A model generated the notes under the pieces. That model was not told the DNA's origin. It worked only from the letters and a program-made list of their open reading frames with translations, and did not search any database. 64,000 nt of DNA from positions 1 to 64,000 of the forward strand of contig CAYXVG010000014.1 of the NCBI GenBank assembly GCA_964468205.1, in the 5' to 3' direction. Position 1 is the first letter of the stretch, and every line of letters starts with the position of its first letter. Below are positions 8,305 through 16,771 of this stretch, piece by piece. A program made the translations under genes and the position numbers. Source of the stretch: CAWELS01 sp964468205. Lineage in GTDB: Bacteria; Acidobacteriota; Terriglobia; Bryobacterales; Bryobacteraceae.

Positions 8305-9189
8305 TCACTTCTGCCCACCGGCTAACGGATCCAAGAACTTGTAGAGTTCCCGCGTAGCGGGGTCGGCGGGGTCGCCGAGGTCATTGTTCAAGCGGCTGTG
8401 GTTGCTGTCACGCTTGCCATACGACGTGGCCGGGATCTCCGCCGCCTTCAACACGCTTTCAAGACGTTGCGCCTGGGCTCGCGTGTCCGGGTTGCCGGGA
8501 AAGTAGAGGATGAGGAACGGCGGAATCCCCTTGCCCTTCGCAACGTGAGTGACGGCCGAGAAATCGACGTGTTTTTCCGGGTCATTTCCGAATTTCTGGC
8601 GGTGACCAAAGGTAAACATCTTGCCGCCGTAGAGCGCCTGCCGGTGCTCCGCCGTCATGATGATCCTGGGAATATCGTATGTATCGCCGTCCACCGGAAC
8701 GCAGCCCTTGAGGACATCGAACGGCACGCCTTCCTTCTTCAGGTAGCGCTCATCGATACAGATCAACGCCGCCAACTGAGCGCCGGCGGAATGTCCACCC
8801 ACAAATATTTGGGCAGGATCACCGCCATACCGGCCGATGTGCCCGTACACCCAGCCGAGCGATGCCGCGACGTCGCCAATCAGCTCATCCATTTCCACTT
8901 CCGGGAGAAGTCGATAGTTCGTCGAGACGAAAACGAATCCTCGCTCTGTGAGGGCCTTGGGTTTGAGAGCAACATCGCTTTTATCGCCGGTATGCCAACC
9001 GCCTCCGTGGATCCAAAACATGACGGGAAAGCCCTTGCCGGCCGGTACTTCCGGCGCGTAGATGTCGAGTACGTGGCGTTTGTGGCCGTTTTCCACGTAG
9101 GGAATATCCGATGTCAGCTTTTGGGCGGTGGCGCTGCCACCAAAGAAGGCAAGCAGGAGAACGAACGCGTATATAGGCCTAAAATTCAT
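8305..9189 (-). CDS. Secreted alpha/beta-hydrolase, HSL/BD-FAE-like esterase
   Basis: A 294-residue protein starting MNFRPIYAFVLLLAFFGG, a Sec signal peptide. The oxyanion-hole motif HGGGW and nucleophile elbow GGHSAGAQL mark the hormone-sensitive-lipase/carboxylesterase group. The catalytic His is probably in DSNHSRLNND near the C-terminus. Likely reactions are deacetylation or ester cleavage of plant carbohydrates or small esters in the periplasm. Start ATG 9189 is chosen at the signal peptide; the in-frame upstream extension is not signal-like. Confidence 0.85.
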   Translation of the reverse strand: MNFRPIYAFVLLLAFFGGSATAQKLTSDIPYVENGHKRHVLDIYAPEVPAGKGFPVMFWIHGGGWHTGDKSDVALKPKALTERGFVFVSTNYRLLPEVEMDELIGDVAASLGWVYGHIGRYGGDPAQIFVGGHSAGAQLAALICIDERYLKKEGVPFDVLKGCVPVDGDTYDIPRIIMTAEHRQALYGGKMFTFGHRQKFGNDPEKHVDFSAVTHVAKGKGIPPFLILYFPGNPDTRAQAQRLESVLKAAEIPATSYGKRDSNHSRLNNDLGDPADPATRELYKFLDPLAGGQK

Positions 9190-9351
9190 GGCGTTGATTA
9201 TGCAGCAACTGCGAGCATGATACATCATTCGCCGCGCGCCGAGGGCGCGGTTTAAGGCGATGATCGCGGCCTCCGGAAGCAATGGGGATGATTCGCGCCG
9301 CAACGTTGCGTCTTCAGCAGTCGCTACCGGGTCAGGCGGGACGATACGGCG

Positions 9352-9756
9352 CTACTGTTTGAGCGCTTCGAAAGAACACTCGGCATCAGCGTCGAATAGA
9401 GTGCCGGTCCAGACGATTTTTCCGTTCGCACCCTCGCGGACGCTCAACTTGCCCTGCCAGCGTTCGATTCGCTTGTCTCCGGCGGTAGTTACATACTCCC
9501 GCTGGAACTGAAACGAGTGATGTTCCGCCGTCAGGATGCCCTTTCCGATCACGTCGCTGGCGTGCCCCGTGCCGAGGAACTCACCCCGGAAGGACTCCTG
9601 AGAGACGCGACGCAACAGAAACTCTCCCTGGCGCGTTTCGCCTGTTTTGCACGACGCACTCCACTCCCATCGGCCCACCAACTCGCCGGCGGACTGACCG
9701 AACAAGCTCGCGGTCGCCAGGAGAACAATCGCCAACAATTGAACTGGAAGTTTCAT
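9352..9756 (-). CDS. Small secreted protein of unknown function
   Basis: A 134-residue protein with a clear signal peptide (MKLPVQLLAIVLLATASLFG). The mature part begins near QSAGELVGRWEWS and is predicted beta-rich, with alternating hydrophobic residues and many aromatic and charged residues. It looks like a small lipocalin-like or sandwich domain. Two cysteines (SCKTG and AECSF) could form a disulfide. No family is recognised. It is monocistronic, with the esterase gene 162 bases downstream on the same strand. Confidence 0.65.
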   Translation of the reverse strand: MKLPVQLLAIVLLATASLFGQSAGELVGRWEWSASCKTGETRQGEFLLRRVSQESFRGEFLGTGHASDVIGKGILTAEHHSFQFQREYVTTAGDKRIERWQGKLSVREGANGKIVWTGTLFDADAECSFEALKQ

Positions 9757-10065
9757 TTTTGAGCCGGTTTCATTTTACCGCTTCGGGCCGCTAAATCGTA
9801 ATGACGTCCCGGGGAGCCGGGTGTTTTGGACCCGACATGTTCCGAACGAAGTCACGACAGGAGACTGGCCACCTCATATTTGGAGAACGTGACATCAGAT
9901 CAGCAGGCGCCTTCCTACTTTCGTGGGCGCCGGCGTTTGCGCCCCCGGGAGCCTTGCTTCGAGGAAACCGGTCCGCGGGCGGGCGGCGATTCCGGCGGGA
10001 AAACGTCCGCGGTTTCGGGGGCCGTTGCAGTATACTCCCAAGTGCCACGAGAGGAGGTAAACGAA
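9757..10065. other. Intergenic region between divergent genes
   Basis: No convincing gene. The plus strand is open here but its composition is not protein-like. AGTATACT at 10029-10036 is a candidate -10 element about 30 bases before the Yip1-like gene. Confidence 0.4.
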
Positions 10066-10596
10066 ATGGCATCTCTTACACAACGTATGATTGGAGCCGC
10101 CAAGCTGGATGTTCGCACGTTCGAAGAGGTCGAGGCGGACGCGGGCGCGATGGGGCAGGCCTTGGCTGTGGTGGCGCTATCGAGCGTGGCGGCCGGCATC
10201 GGCATGAGCGGCGGCGGAAATATCGGCGGACTGTTCGTCGGGATTGCGGCCGCGTTGGCGGGCTGGTTCCTCTGGGCCTGGCTGACCTACATCATCGGCA
10301 CCCGGCTGCTGCCCACGCCGCAAACCAACGCGAATCTGGGGCAGTTGCTGCGGACAACCGGATTTGCCTCGGTTCCCGGCATCGCCCGGATTTTAGCCAT
10401 CGTGCCAGGGTTCACCGCAGTGGTGTTCTTCGTGACTGGGGTGTGGATGCTGGCGGCTTTTGTGGTGGCCGTGCGGCAGGCGCTGGACTACACGAGCACG
10501 CTGCGGGCGGTGGGCGTCTGCTTCATCGGCTGGATCGTTTATGGGATTCTCTTCTTCATCCTTGGGCTGGTGGTTAGAACGCCGATCGCCGCCTGA
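10066..10596 (+). CDS. Yip1-family integral membrane protein
   Basis: A 176-residue protein with a short polar N-terminus (MASLTQRMIGAAKLDVRTFEEVEAD) followed by four or five hydrophobic spans, consistent with the YIP1 family. A proline/glycine-rich loop precedes LRTTGFASVPGIARILAIVPG, a pattern frequent in bacterial Yip1 proteins. Function in bacteria is unknown. ATG 10066 is supported by a strong GAGGAGGT at 10051-10058. The frame is open upstream, but that part is not protein-like. Confidence 0.8.
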   Translation: MASLTQRMIGAAKLDVRTFEEVEADAGAMGQALAVVALSSVAAGIGMSGGGNIGGLFVGIAAALAGWFLWAWLTYIIGTRLLPTPQTNANLGQLLRTTGFASVPGIARILAIVPGFTAVVFFVTGVWMLAAFVVAVRQALDYTSTLRAVGVCFIGWIVYGILFFILGLVVRTPIAA

Positions 10597-10849
10597 GGGG
10601 GCGGCGCCGATTCACTGATCCACTCTCTTCGCCGCGATGCTTCGGAATTGGGGGCATCGACGTGCGCCGTCCCGCGGGGCGGTTGCCGCGTGGACGAGGG
10701 CATGAAGCCGGCAGTTGCGGTGCGTGAGGCGCGCGTGCCGGTGATGGGGCCGAATTTTCGCATTATCCGGTTAGAGTGACAAAACGCCGATTTCCGGAGG
10801 AATAGACGAGGCGAATCGGGAGCTTGCCGATGACACTGGGAGGTGGGCT

Positions 10850-11302
10850 GTGAACCAGACATCTTATTCGAGAGGTTACACAGAAGCTGTCCAGTTTCCT
10901 CTCATGGAGGCATTGCTGGGCCGCCGATCGAGGCGTTTCTAAATGGGAGCGGAGATCCCCGATGGCGTGCTCAAGTATAGGTCCAGACACGAGCCAGTAC
11001 CGCTTTCGGAAGTGGAGCAGCTTCTACTGCTGGTCGCGATGGGAGGAAACACGGGCTGGCACTATGCCATTACACATGCAGAAGTGGCACGCCGGCGAGG
11101 ATGTTCCGTTCCTGAATGGACTGGGCCGCCGGGCGGAATCCGTGTGAGGAGGAGATGGGTTGCCGAGGTCTTGGCGGAGACACGGGAACTGGGGGACTCC
11201 GGTTCGGCAGACCGGGGAGCCGGAGGCACAAGACGAGCAGCGGAGAGGCGCGGCCGGCTGGCGAGGTGTTTCCGCCACCTGCGCGCTAGTAGATTGTGGT
11301 GA
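10850..11302 (+). pseudogene. Decayed gene with in-frame TAA, unidentified family
   Basis: From GTG 10850, with GGAGGTGG at 10839-10846 as ribosome-binding site, the frame reads ...VQFPLMEALLGRRSRRF and hits TAA at 10940-10942. It then continues without shift as MGAEIPDGVLKYRSRHEPV and LSEVEQLLLLVAMGGNTGWHY. The segments on both sides of the stop look like one protein. After about base 11,075 the translation turns Arg/Gly-rich and stops looking like protein. I read this as the 5' part of a larger gene, inactivated by a nonsense mutation and 3' loss. The part after the stop could be re-initiated from ATG 10943. Bases 11,100-11,341 hold nothing else. Confidence 0.5.
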
Positions 11303-11341
11303 TGTGTGGCGCTTGAGCTTTCGGATCAACCGGCGATCTGA

Positions 11342-11347
11342 TATTGT
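11342..11347 (+). promoter_or_regulatory. Candidate -10 (TATTGT) for the GH51-like gene
   Basis: A TANNNT hexamer ends 6 bases before ATG 11354, so a transcript starting the usual ~7 bases downstream would begin at or beside the start codon. It belongs to the recurrent arrangement described in the findings. Confidence 0.3.
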
Positions 11348-11353
11348 TCCACC

Positions 11354-12901
11354 ATGCCGGAGAAGATTACGCGACGCAGGTTCGCCGCGAAAAGCGCCGT
11401 TGCGGTAGCCGCCAGCACCGCGGCTTCCGCTGCCGCGCGGCCATTGGAGATCGGGGCCGCGCCGCTCCATGAGCTGTCGCCCCACCTGTACATGCAGTTC
11501 ATGGAGCCGCTCGGGGCGACCGATGGATCGGTGGAGGCGGCGTGGGACCACATCGAGAACCGCTGGCGGGAGGATGTTGTCGCCACCACCCGGGCGCTCG
11601 CGCCAACGATGATGCGGTGGGGCGGCATTTTCTGCGACTACTATCGCTGGCGGGAAGGCGTCGGGCCGCGGGACAAGCGGCCGATGATGCGCAACCTGCT
11701 GTGGGGCGGCGTGGAGAGCAATCAGGTGGGGACGGCGGAGTTCGTCGAGTTCTGCCGGGCTGTCGGCGCGGACCCGCTGATGTGCGTCAACTTCGAATCG
11801 GACGGCCGGGAACGCTACAAACACGACGGCTTCAGCGTGCGGACGGCGGACGCGCGGGAGGCTGCCGAGTGGGTCGCCTATTGCAACCAGGAGAAGCACA
11901 AGGAGCGGACCGCGCACGGCTTCCCCGCCCCGCTGCGGATTCCCTACTGGCAGATCGGAAACGAAACGTCCTACGACGCCCGTGGCTTTCGGCTCGAAGA
12001 GGCGGGGCCGAAAACGGTGGAGTTCGCCCGGGCGATGCGCGCCGCCGACCCGGGCATCAAGCTCATCGGCTGGGGCGGTGACGACCACGGCTCCCGCCGC
12101 CGGGGGGAGCCGGTGAAGAACTGGACGGCGGGGATTGCCGAAGCCGCCGGCGAACACCTCGACTATATGGCGTTCCACCACATGTTCAACCCGGACGACA
12201 CGGGCAATCCGGGGCTCGCCTGGGGGAAGTTCCGCGAGGATCCGGCACGGACGTGGGAACTGCTGATGGCCGCGTATAAGGCCCATGATGGGCAGATCCG
12301 GGAGGCTCGCCAGCGTCTCGGCAGCCACAAGCTTCCGCTGGCGATGACGGAGTGCCACTTCAGCATTCCGGGCCGCAACCGGTGCGAGGTGCTTTCGACG
12401 TGGGCCGCTGGGGTCGCCTACGCGCGCATGCTACATGTCCAGGAAAGGAACGGCGACGTGCTGAAGATCGCCACGGCGGCGGACTTCTGCGGCACCCGCT
12501 GGCACAACAACGCGGTCATGATCCCGGTCCCGAAGGGCCGCGGCGACGCGTTTCTGATGCCCGTCGCCGAGGTGATGAAGCTCTACCGCCATCATGTGGG
12601 GGAACAGGCGGTGGCGGTGAAGAGCGCTCCGGGTGAACTCGACGCAACGGCCAGCCGCACCGGCGGCCGCTACTTCCTTCACGTTGCCAACACGAGCCGT
12701 AGGACCTCGGTGGCGGCCCGTCTGCTCGTCGATGGAAAGCCCGCCGGCGGGAGGGTGTATCAGATGGCTGTGGACCCGATGACCGAGATTCGACTGGAGA
12801 ACGCGGACGCGCTGACGCCGGTGGAGAAGTCCATTCCTCGAACCGGCGAATGGACGTTCCCGGCCGCCTCCGTCTCGGCGGTAGAGCTCATTCCGGGTTG
12901 A
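11354..12901 (+). CDS. Exported alpha-L-arabinofuranosidase-like protein (GH51-type)
   Basis: A 515-residue protein with a Tat-type leader (RRRFAAKSAVAVAAS). The barrel contains YWQIGNET, whose Glu (residue 204) fits the clan GH-A acid/base, and MTECHF, whose Glu (residue 333) fits the nucleophile. The all-beta C-terminus follows. This arrangement matches GH51-type arabinofuranosidases, which release arabinose from hemicellulose or pectin. The N-terminus HLYMQFMEPLG is also family-like. It fits the other carbohydrate-active genes in the window. Other clan GH-A families are the alternative. Confidence 0.8.
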   Translation: MPEKITRRRFAAKSAVAVAASTAASAAARPLEIGAAPLHELSPHLYMQFMEPLGATDGSVEAAWDHIENRWREDVVATTRALAPTMMRWGGIFCDYYRWREGVGPRDKRPMMRNLLWGGVESNQVGTAEFVEFCRAVGADPLMCVNFESDGRERYKHDGFSVRTADAREAAEWVAYCNQEKHKERTAHGFPAPLRIPYWQIGNETSYDARGFRLEEAGPKTVEFARAMRAADPGIKLIGWGGDDHGSRRRGEPVKNWTAGIAEAAGEHLDYMAFHHMFNPDDTGNPGLAWGKFREDPARTWELLMAAYKAHDGQIREARQRLGSHKLPLAMTECHFSIPGRNRCEVLSTWAAGVAYARMLHVQERNGDVLKIATAADFCGTRWHNNAVMIPVPKGRGDAFLMPVAEVMKLYRHHVGEQAVAVKSAPGELDATASRTGGRYFLHVANTSRRTSVAARLLVDGKPAGGRVYQMAVDPMTEIRLENADALTPVEKSIPRTGEWTFPAASVSAVELIPG

Positions 12902-12988
12902 AGCGCGGATCGGGCCGGGCGAGCGGAGTTGCGGGGACGCTCCAGAGGAGTGGTGCGGCGCCGGGGGAGTTCTCGCGTCAGGTGAGCG

Positions 12989-13951
12989 CTACGCGGCAAT
13001 CCGTTCCAGCAGCAGGCGGACGAAGCGATCGCCGTCGATCTTTAGCGGCAGAGTGACATTGGGCGCTATCGGCACGGCGGGCCCGGGGCGGAGGTGGAGG
13101 CCTTCGTCGACCGGCTCGCGGGTCTTCAGCGAGCGATTAACCACTGTCTGCCCGCGCGTGAGGCGGCCCTCGAGTTCGACGTCCATCCGGACGGGGGCTG
13201 CTTCCAAAACCAGAGTGGAGTCCACCACCAGGCCGACGGCGAGCGGGTCGTGCAGGGCGGCTCCGGGGAATCCGTGGGCGGCGCCGGAGGCAATGTAATG
13301 CTCGAGCATGGCGCGCACGGCCGGATTGCAGTTATCAAGACCTGCCAAATCTTCTTGCTTGAGCAGGGCCTGCCGGGTGGCTTCGAGCGTCAGCATCGTG
13401 AGGCGGGCGCCACTTTCGAGCACGGCCTGGGCCGCTTCCGGGTCAGCGTGGATATTGAACTCGGCGGCCGGGGTTACGTTGCCGCCGGACCAGGCGCCGC
13501 CCATGACCACGAACTGTTTGGCCTGGCCGGCTAGCTCCGGGTCTCGCTCGATCGCGGTGGCGAGGTTGGTGAGCGGCCCGACTGCAACCACGGTGACCTG
13601 GCCCGGATGGGCGCGGAGAGTTTCCGCGATCACCTGGACCGCGGGACGGGGATCGGCGCTCTTGCGGGGGGCGGGCAGGTCCGCGCCGCCGATGCCACCG
13701 GGGCCGTGGACGAAGTCGGCAATGGTCAGCTTGCCGCGGAGGGGCCGATCCGCCCCGCGCGCCACCACTACATCGGGCCGCCCGGCGAGTTCGACGATCT
13801 TGAGGGCGTTTTCGGTGGTTTGTTCGAGCGGGACGTTGCCGGCGACGGTGGTGATGGCTTCCACATGAGTTTCCGGTGATCGCAGCGCGAGGAGAATCGC
13901 CAGGGCGTCATCGATGCCGGGATCGACGTCGAGGAGGATTCGCTCCGGCAC
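12989..13951 (-). CDS. Inosine-uridine preferring nucleoside hydrolase
   Basis: A 320-residue protein. Residues 8-16 are DVDPGIDDA, the calcium-binding signature of nucleoside hydrolases. VVAVGPLTNLATAIERDP and VMGGAW and EFNIHADPEAAQ follow in family order, and ALHDPLAVGLVVD carries the late Asp ligand. It splits ribonucleosides into base and ribose for salvage and is cytosolic (no signal). The length is usual. Its start is separated by one base from the stop of the rhomboid gene upstream, so the two are probably cotranscribed. The exact nucleoside preference cannot be read. Confidence 0.92.
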   Translation of the reverse strand: MPERILLDVDPGIDDALAILLALRSPETHVEAITTVAGNVPLEQTTENALKIVELAGRPDVVVARGADRPLRGKLTIADFVHGPGGIGGADLPAPRKSADPRPAVQVIAETLRAHPGQVTVVAVGPLTNLATAIERDPELAGQAKQFVVMGGAWSGGNVTPAAEFNIHADPEAAQAVLESGARLTMLTLEATRQALLKQEDLAGLDNCNPAVRAMLEHYIASGAAHGFPGAALHDPLAVGLVVDSTLVLEAAPVRMDVELEGRLTRGQTVVNRSLKTREPVDEGLHLRPGPAVPIAPNVTLPLKIDGDRFVRLLLERIAA

Positions 13952-13952
13952 G

Positions 13953-14798
13953 TCAGCCTTCCAACATCTTCATGAAGTCCTGGAAGCCGAGGAACATTTT
14001 CACGAAGGCGAGCACGGTGATGGCGACGGCGGCGTAGGCCAGCCATTTCCAGAGGCTCTCGCGCCAGTCCTCGACCAGACGGGGCGTTCCGGCGACGTAA
14101 CCGATCGCGAATCCGCCGGCGAGTCCGCCGAGATGCGCGGCGTTATCGATCATCGGGATCATCAGGCCGAAGATGAGTCCGTAGATGGCCCAGCGTACAT
14201 ACATGCCCTTGATGGCGGCGCCGAGGCCGGTGCGGTCCTGGATGCCGAGCGCGATCATGGCGCCGATCAAGCCGAACAGGGCGGCGGAGGCTCCGACACT
14301 GGGGGACGGGCTCCAGAAAGTGCTGGCCAGGAATCCGGCAACACTCGAGAAGAAGTAGATCACGAGCATGCGGCGAGTACCATAGAACTGCTCCACCGTG
14401 GTTCCGAGGTCAAACAGTACCCAGGAGTTCATCATGATGTGGAGGAGGCCACCGTGGAGGAAGCCAGCCGTGATCAGCCGCCACCACTCGCCGTGCTGGA
14501 ACATGAGCGGGGGATACTTCGCGCCGAAGAAGATGAGCGTGCGGCTATCGAGGCCCATGAAGGCGCCGGCGTTGCCGGATTTCATGCTGAATATCGCCGT
14601 CACCACGAATAGCCCGAAGTTGATGAGCAGGATCATCACGGTGGTGAAACGGGCGGCCGGAATCAGGCCGCCGAGGGCGTCGCTGGGACTGCGGCGGTCG
14701 ACGATCCGCGGGCCGAGCTTGACCTCGCAATACGGACAAACTTTGTCGTCCTTGGTGATGAAGGCCCGGCAATTCGGGCACATGCGGCGCTTTTCCAC
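13953..14798 (-). CDS. Rhomboid intramembrane serine protease with N-terminal zinc ribbon
   Basis: A 281-residue protein. The N-terminus has CPNC and CPYC pairs (residues about 7-25), a zinc ribbon. Six hydrophobic spans follow. The rhomboid core is visible: HGGLLHIMMNSW, then GASAALFG with the catalytic Ser, and DNAAHLGGLAGG with the catalytic His. It cleaves membrane proteins within the bilayer; the substrate is unknown. It is divergent from fluC, with a palindromic ATTGTACAAT between the two starts. Confidence 0.92.
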   Translation of the reverse strand: MEKRRMCPNCRAFITKDDKVCPYCEVKLGPRIVDRRSPSDALGGLIPAARFTTVMILLINFGLFVVTAIFSMKSGNAGAFMGLDSRTLIFFGAKYPPLMFQHGEWWRLITAGFLHGGLLHIMMNSWVLFDLGTTVEQFYGTRRMLVIYFFSSVAGFLASTFWSPSPSVGASAALFGLIGAMIALGIQDRTGLGAAIKGMYVRWAIYGLIFGLMIPMIDNAAHLGGLAGGFAIGYVAGTPRLVEDWRESLWKWLAYAAVAITVLAFVKMFLGFQDFMKMLEG

Positions 14799-14807
14799 GG
14801 TTCACCC

Positions 14808-14817
14808 ATTGTACAAT
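14808..14817. promoter_or_regulatory. Palindromic ATTGTACAAT, candidate shared -10 of divergent genes
   Basis: The palindrome supplies TACAAT on both strands. On the minus strand it ends 9 bases before the rhomboid ATG at 14798; on the plus strand it is 26 bases before the fluC ATG at 14844. The whole intergenic gap is only 45 bases. One site could therefore serve both genes. Confidence 0.4.
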
Positions 14818-14843
14818 TCTCAATTTAGACTCTTCACTGCCGG

Positions 14844-15245
14844 ATGACGCACACTCTCGCTATTTACCTCGCGGTGGGCCTCGGGGCGGCCCTGGGGGGG
14901 ATCGCGCGCTTCTGGGTGGCCGCTGTTGCGGCGCGTCTGCTGGGAGATTTGTACCCCTGGGGAACATTTTTCGTCAACGTCAGCGGTTCCGCATTTATCG
15001 GTTTCTTTGCCGTGCTCACGGCCGCGGAAGGCCGGATCTTCGTGCCCTTCACCACGCGAGCCTTCGTCATGGTCGGCCTCTGCGGCGGATTCACCACCTT
15101 TTCCACATTCAGCCTGGAGACGCTCAATCTCGCCCGTGACGGCGAAATGTGGAAAGCGGCGGCCAACGTATTCGGCACGGTTGTTTCTTGTCTTATCGGC
15201 GCCTGGTGCGGCGCCATGCTCGCCACGCTACTGAATCAGAAATAG
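14844..15245 (+). CDS. crcB: Fluoride ion channel FluC/CrcB
   Basis: A 133-residue protein with four membrane spans. It shows the family motifs in order: LGAALGGIARFWV, WGTFFVNVSGSAFIG, and GLCGGFTTFSTFSLE, the last holding the Phe and Thr residues of the fluoride path. It exports fluoride as a dual-topology dimer in the inner membrane. It is followed 9 bases later by a DUF190 gene, a frequent partner of CrcB. No fluoride riboswitch fits in the 45-base gap upstream. Confidence 0.93.
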   Translation: MTHTLAIYLAVGLGAALGGIARFWVAAVAARLLGDLYPWGTFFVNVSGSAFIGFFAVLTAAEGRIFVPFTTRAFVMVGLCGGFTTFSTFSLETLNLARDGEMWKAAANVFGTVVSCLIGAWCGAMLATLLNQK

Positions 15246-15254
15246 GAGGGCACG

Positions 15255-15593
15255 GTGAGAATACCGCGCGAAGCGTTTCTGCTGCGGATCTTCCTTGGTG
15301 AAGATGACCGCTACCATGGCAAGGCTCTTTACGAAGCCATCGTGCTGAAGGCGCGCGAAATGCACATTGCGGGCGCGACAGTTCTGCGCGGCCCGATGGG
15401 GTTCGGGCACGCGAGCCGGCTGCACACGGCGAAGGTACTGCGATTGTCGGGAGACCTGCCGATCGTCGTGGAGATTGTGGACAGCGAGGAGAAGATCCAG
15501 CGGTTCTTGGGCGCGGCCGAGGACATGCTTTCGAGCGGCCTGGTCACGCTCGAAAAGGTGACGGTTCTGCAATACGGCCGGCCCCGGCCGTGA
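15255..15593 (+). CDS. DUF190 domain protein, CrcB-associated
   Basis: A 112-residue PII-like protein with the DUF190 pattern: RIFLGEDDRYHGKALYEAIV, then GATVLRGPMGFGHASRLH, and LPIVVEIVDSEEKI. GTG 15255 is supported by AGGAGG a few bases upstream. It is in the same operon as crcB. DUF190 proteins are often coupled to CrcB and other channels and may be regulatory; no reaction is known. Confidence 0.88.
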   Translation: MRIPREAFLLRIFLGEDDRYHGKALYEAIVLKAREMHIAGATVLRGPMGFGHASRLHTAKVLRLSGDLPIVVEIVDSEEKIQRFLGAAEDMLSSGLVTLEKVTVLQYGRPRP

Positions 15594-15634
15594 GCCGGCC
15601 ACGGACAAGCCAAGCTGCGCCATCCGCTGTCTGA

Positions 15635-15640
15635 TACAAT
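15635..15640 (+). promoter_or_regulatory. Candidate -10 (TACAAT) of the microcompartment operon
   Basis: TACAAT lies 11 bases before ATG 15652 of the aldolase gene, implying a leader of only a few bases. No convincing -35 at 16-18 bases spacing. It is also consistent with the operon starting here and not at crcB. Confidence 0.35.
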
Positions 15641-15651
15641 CGTTGCTTCGG

Positions 15652-16431
15652 ATGCCGAAGACAGAACGAGAGTTGCGTGACGATATCATCAACATTGGCC
15701 GGCTGGTCTACCAGAAGGGGTGGGTCGCGGCCAATGACGGCAACATCACCGTGCGCCTGGACCCGGAGCGGCTGCTCTGCACGCCCACGGGCGTCAGCAA
15801 GGGGATGATGCACCCGGATGACCTGATCATCTGCGACATGAAGGGCAACAAGCTGCAGGGACGGCTGGAGCGTACCTCGGAGGTCGCGATGCACCTGACC
15901 GTCTATGAATTGCGTCCCGACATCAACGCCGTTGTTCACGCGCATCCGCCGGTGGCCACGGGATTCGCCACAGCCGGACTGGAGTTGAACGAGGCTCTGC
16001 TGCCAGAGGTTGTGATCGGGCTCGGTTGCGTTCCAACGGCTGCCTACGGCCTACCGGGAACGCCCGAACTCACGGCGCCGATGCTGCCGCTCATCCCGAA
16101 GTATGACGCCGTGATGATGGCCAACCACGGCGCTGTTTGCTACGGGCCGGATCTGTACAAAGCGTTTTTCAAAATGGAGACAGTGGAGCATTTCGCCCGC
16201 ATCAGCCTGGTGGCGAGGCTCCTCGGCGGTCCGACCGTGCTGCCGCGGGCGGAGGTAGATAAGCTTCTCGATTCCCGCACCCGCTACGGCGTTAAGGCCG
16301 CGAGCGCCGGGGAACCCGGCTGTCCGGTGGCGGCCGAGGAACTAAGAGGTGGGCAGCCGAAATTTGAAGTGACCCGCGACGAACTGGTTGCGCTCGTCAA
16401 CGATGCGTTGCGAGCCCGCGGCGTGGTATAG
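15652..16431 (+). CDS. Class II aldolase with C-terminal encapsulation-like helix, microcompartment-associated
   Basis: A 259-residue protein of the fuculose/rhamnulose-phosphate aldolase family. GWVAANDGNITVRL and HAHPPVATGFA carry substrate and zinc-binding residues, and ANHGAVCYGPD carries a further zinc His. It would split a deoxysugar phosphate to dihydroxyacetone phosphate and lactaldehyde. The core ends near residue 215. A linker follows, then a C-terminal amphipathic helix RDELVALVNDALRARG, which resembles encapsulation peptides that target cargo to microcompartments. ATG 15652 is preferred to TTG 15643. It heads the shell-gene operon. Confidence 0.88.
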   Translation: MPKTERELRDDIINIGRLVYQKGWVAANDGNITVRLDPERLLCTPTGVSKGMMHPDDLIICDMKGNKLQGRLERTSEVAMHLTVYELRPDINAVVHAHPPVATGFATAGLELNEALLPEVVIGLGCVPTAAYGLPGTPELTAPMLPLIPKYDAVMMANHGAVCYGPDLYKAFFKMETVEHFARISLVARLLGGPTVLPRAEVDKLLDSRTRYGVKAASAGEPGCPVAAEELRGGQPKFEVTRDELVALVNDALRARGVV

Positions 16432-16464
16432 GATTTTTACCGAAAGGAATGGTTTAGAGCATTG

Positions 16465-16752
16465 ATGGGCGAAGCGCTAGGAATGATTGAAACTCGCGGA
16501 TTGGTGGCCATGATCGAAGCCTCCGACGCGATGGTGAAAGCGGCCAACGTCACCATGGTGGGCTGGCAGAAGATCGGCTCGGGCTACGTCACCGCGATGG
16601 TGCGGGGCGATGTCGCCGCGGTTCGCGCGGCCACCGATGCCGGCGCCGCGGCGGCCCGCCGGGTTGGGGAACTGATGGCCGTCCACGTGATCCCACGGCC
16701 GCATCCGAGCCTCGAAGACGTTCTGCCGATCGGCAAGAGCACGGTGAAGTAA
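16465..16752 (+). CDS. BMC-H hexameric shell protein (PduA/EutM-like)
   Basis: A 95-residue single-BMC-domain protein. GMIETRGLVAMIEASDAMVKAA and GYVTAMVRGDVAAVRAATDAG are diagnostic. The pore loop is KIGSG at residues 36-40, the same type as PduA. It forms hexameric tiles of the shell facets and probably passes small polar metabolites. ATG 16465 is chosen over TTG 16462. The C-terminal tail VIPRPHPSLEDVLPIG is usual for the class. It lies 33 bases after the aldolase gene. Confidence 0.93.
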   Translation: MGEALGMIETRGLVAMIEASDAMVKAANVTMVGWQKIGSGYVTAMVRGDVAAVRAATDAGAAAARRVGELMAVHVIPRPHPSLEDVLPIGKSTVK

Positions 16753-16771
16753 GGCCCGGCCGGATAACCAA

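Noticed and set aside
9826..10065. In-frame N-terminal extension of the Yip1-like protein
   Set aside because: It is Arg/Gly-rich, and a strong GAGGAGGT sits before ATG 10066.
14799..14843. Fluoride riboswitch upstream of crcB
   Set aside because: The 45-base gap is too short and no conserved pseudoknot sequence is seen.
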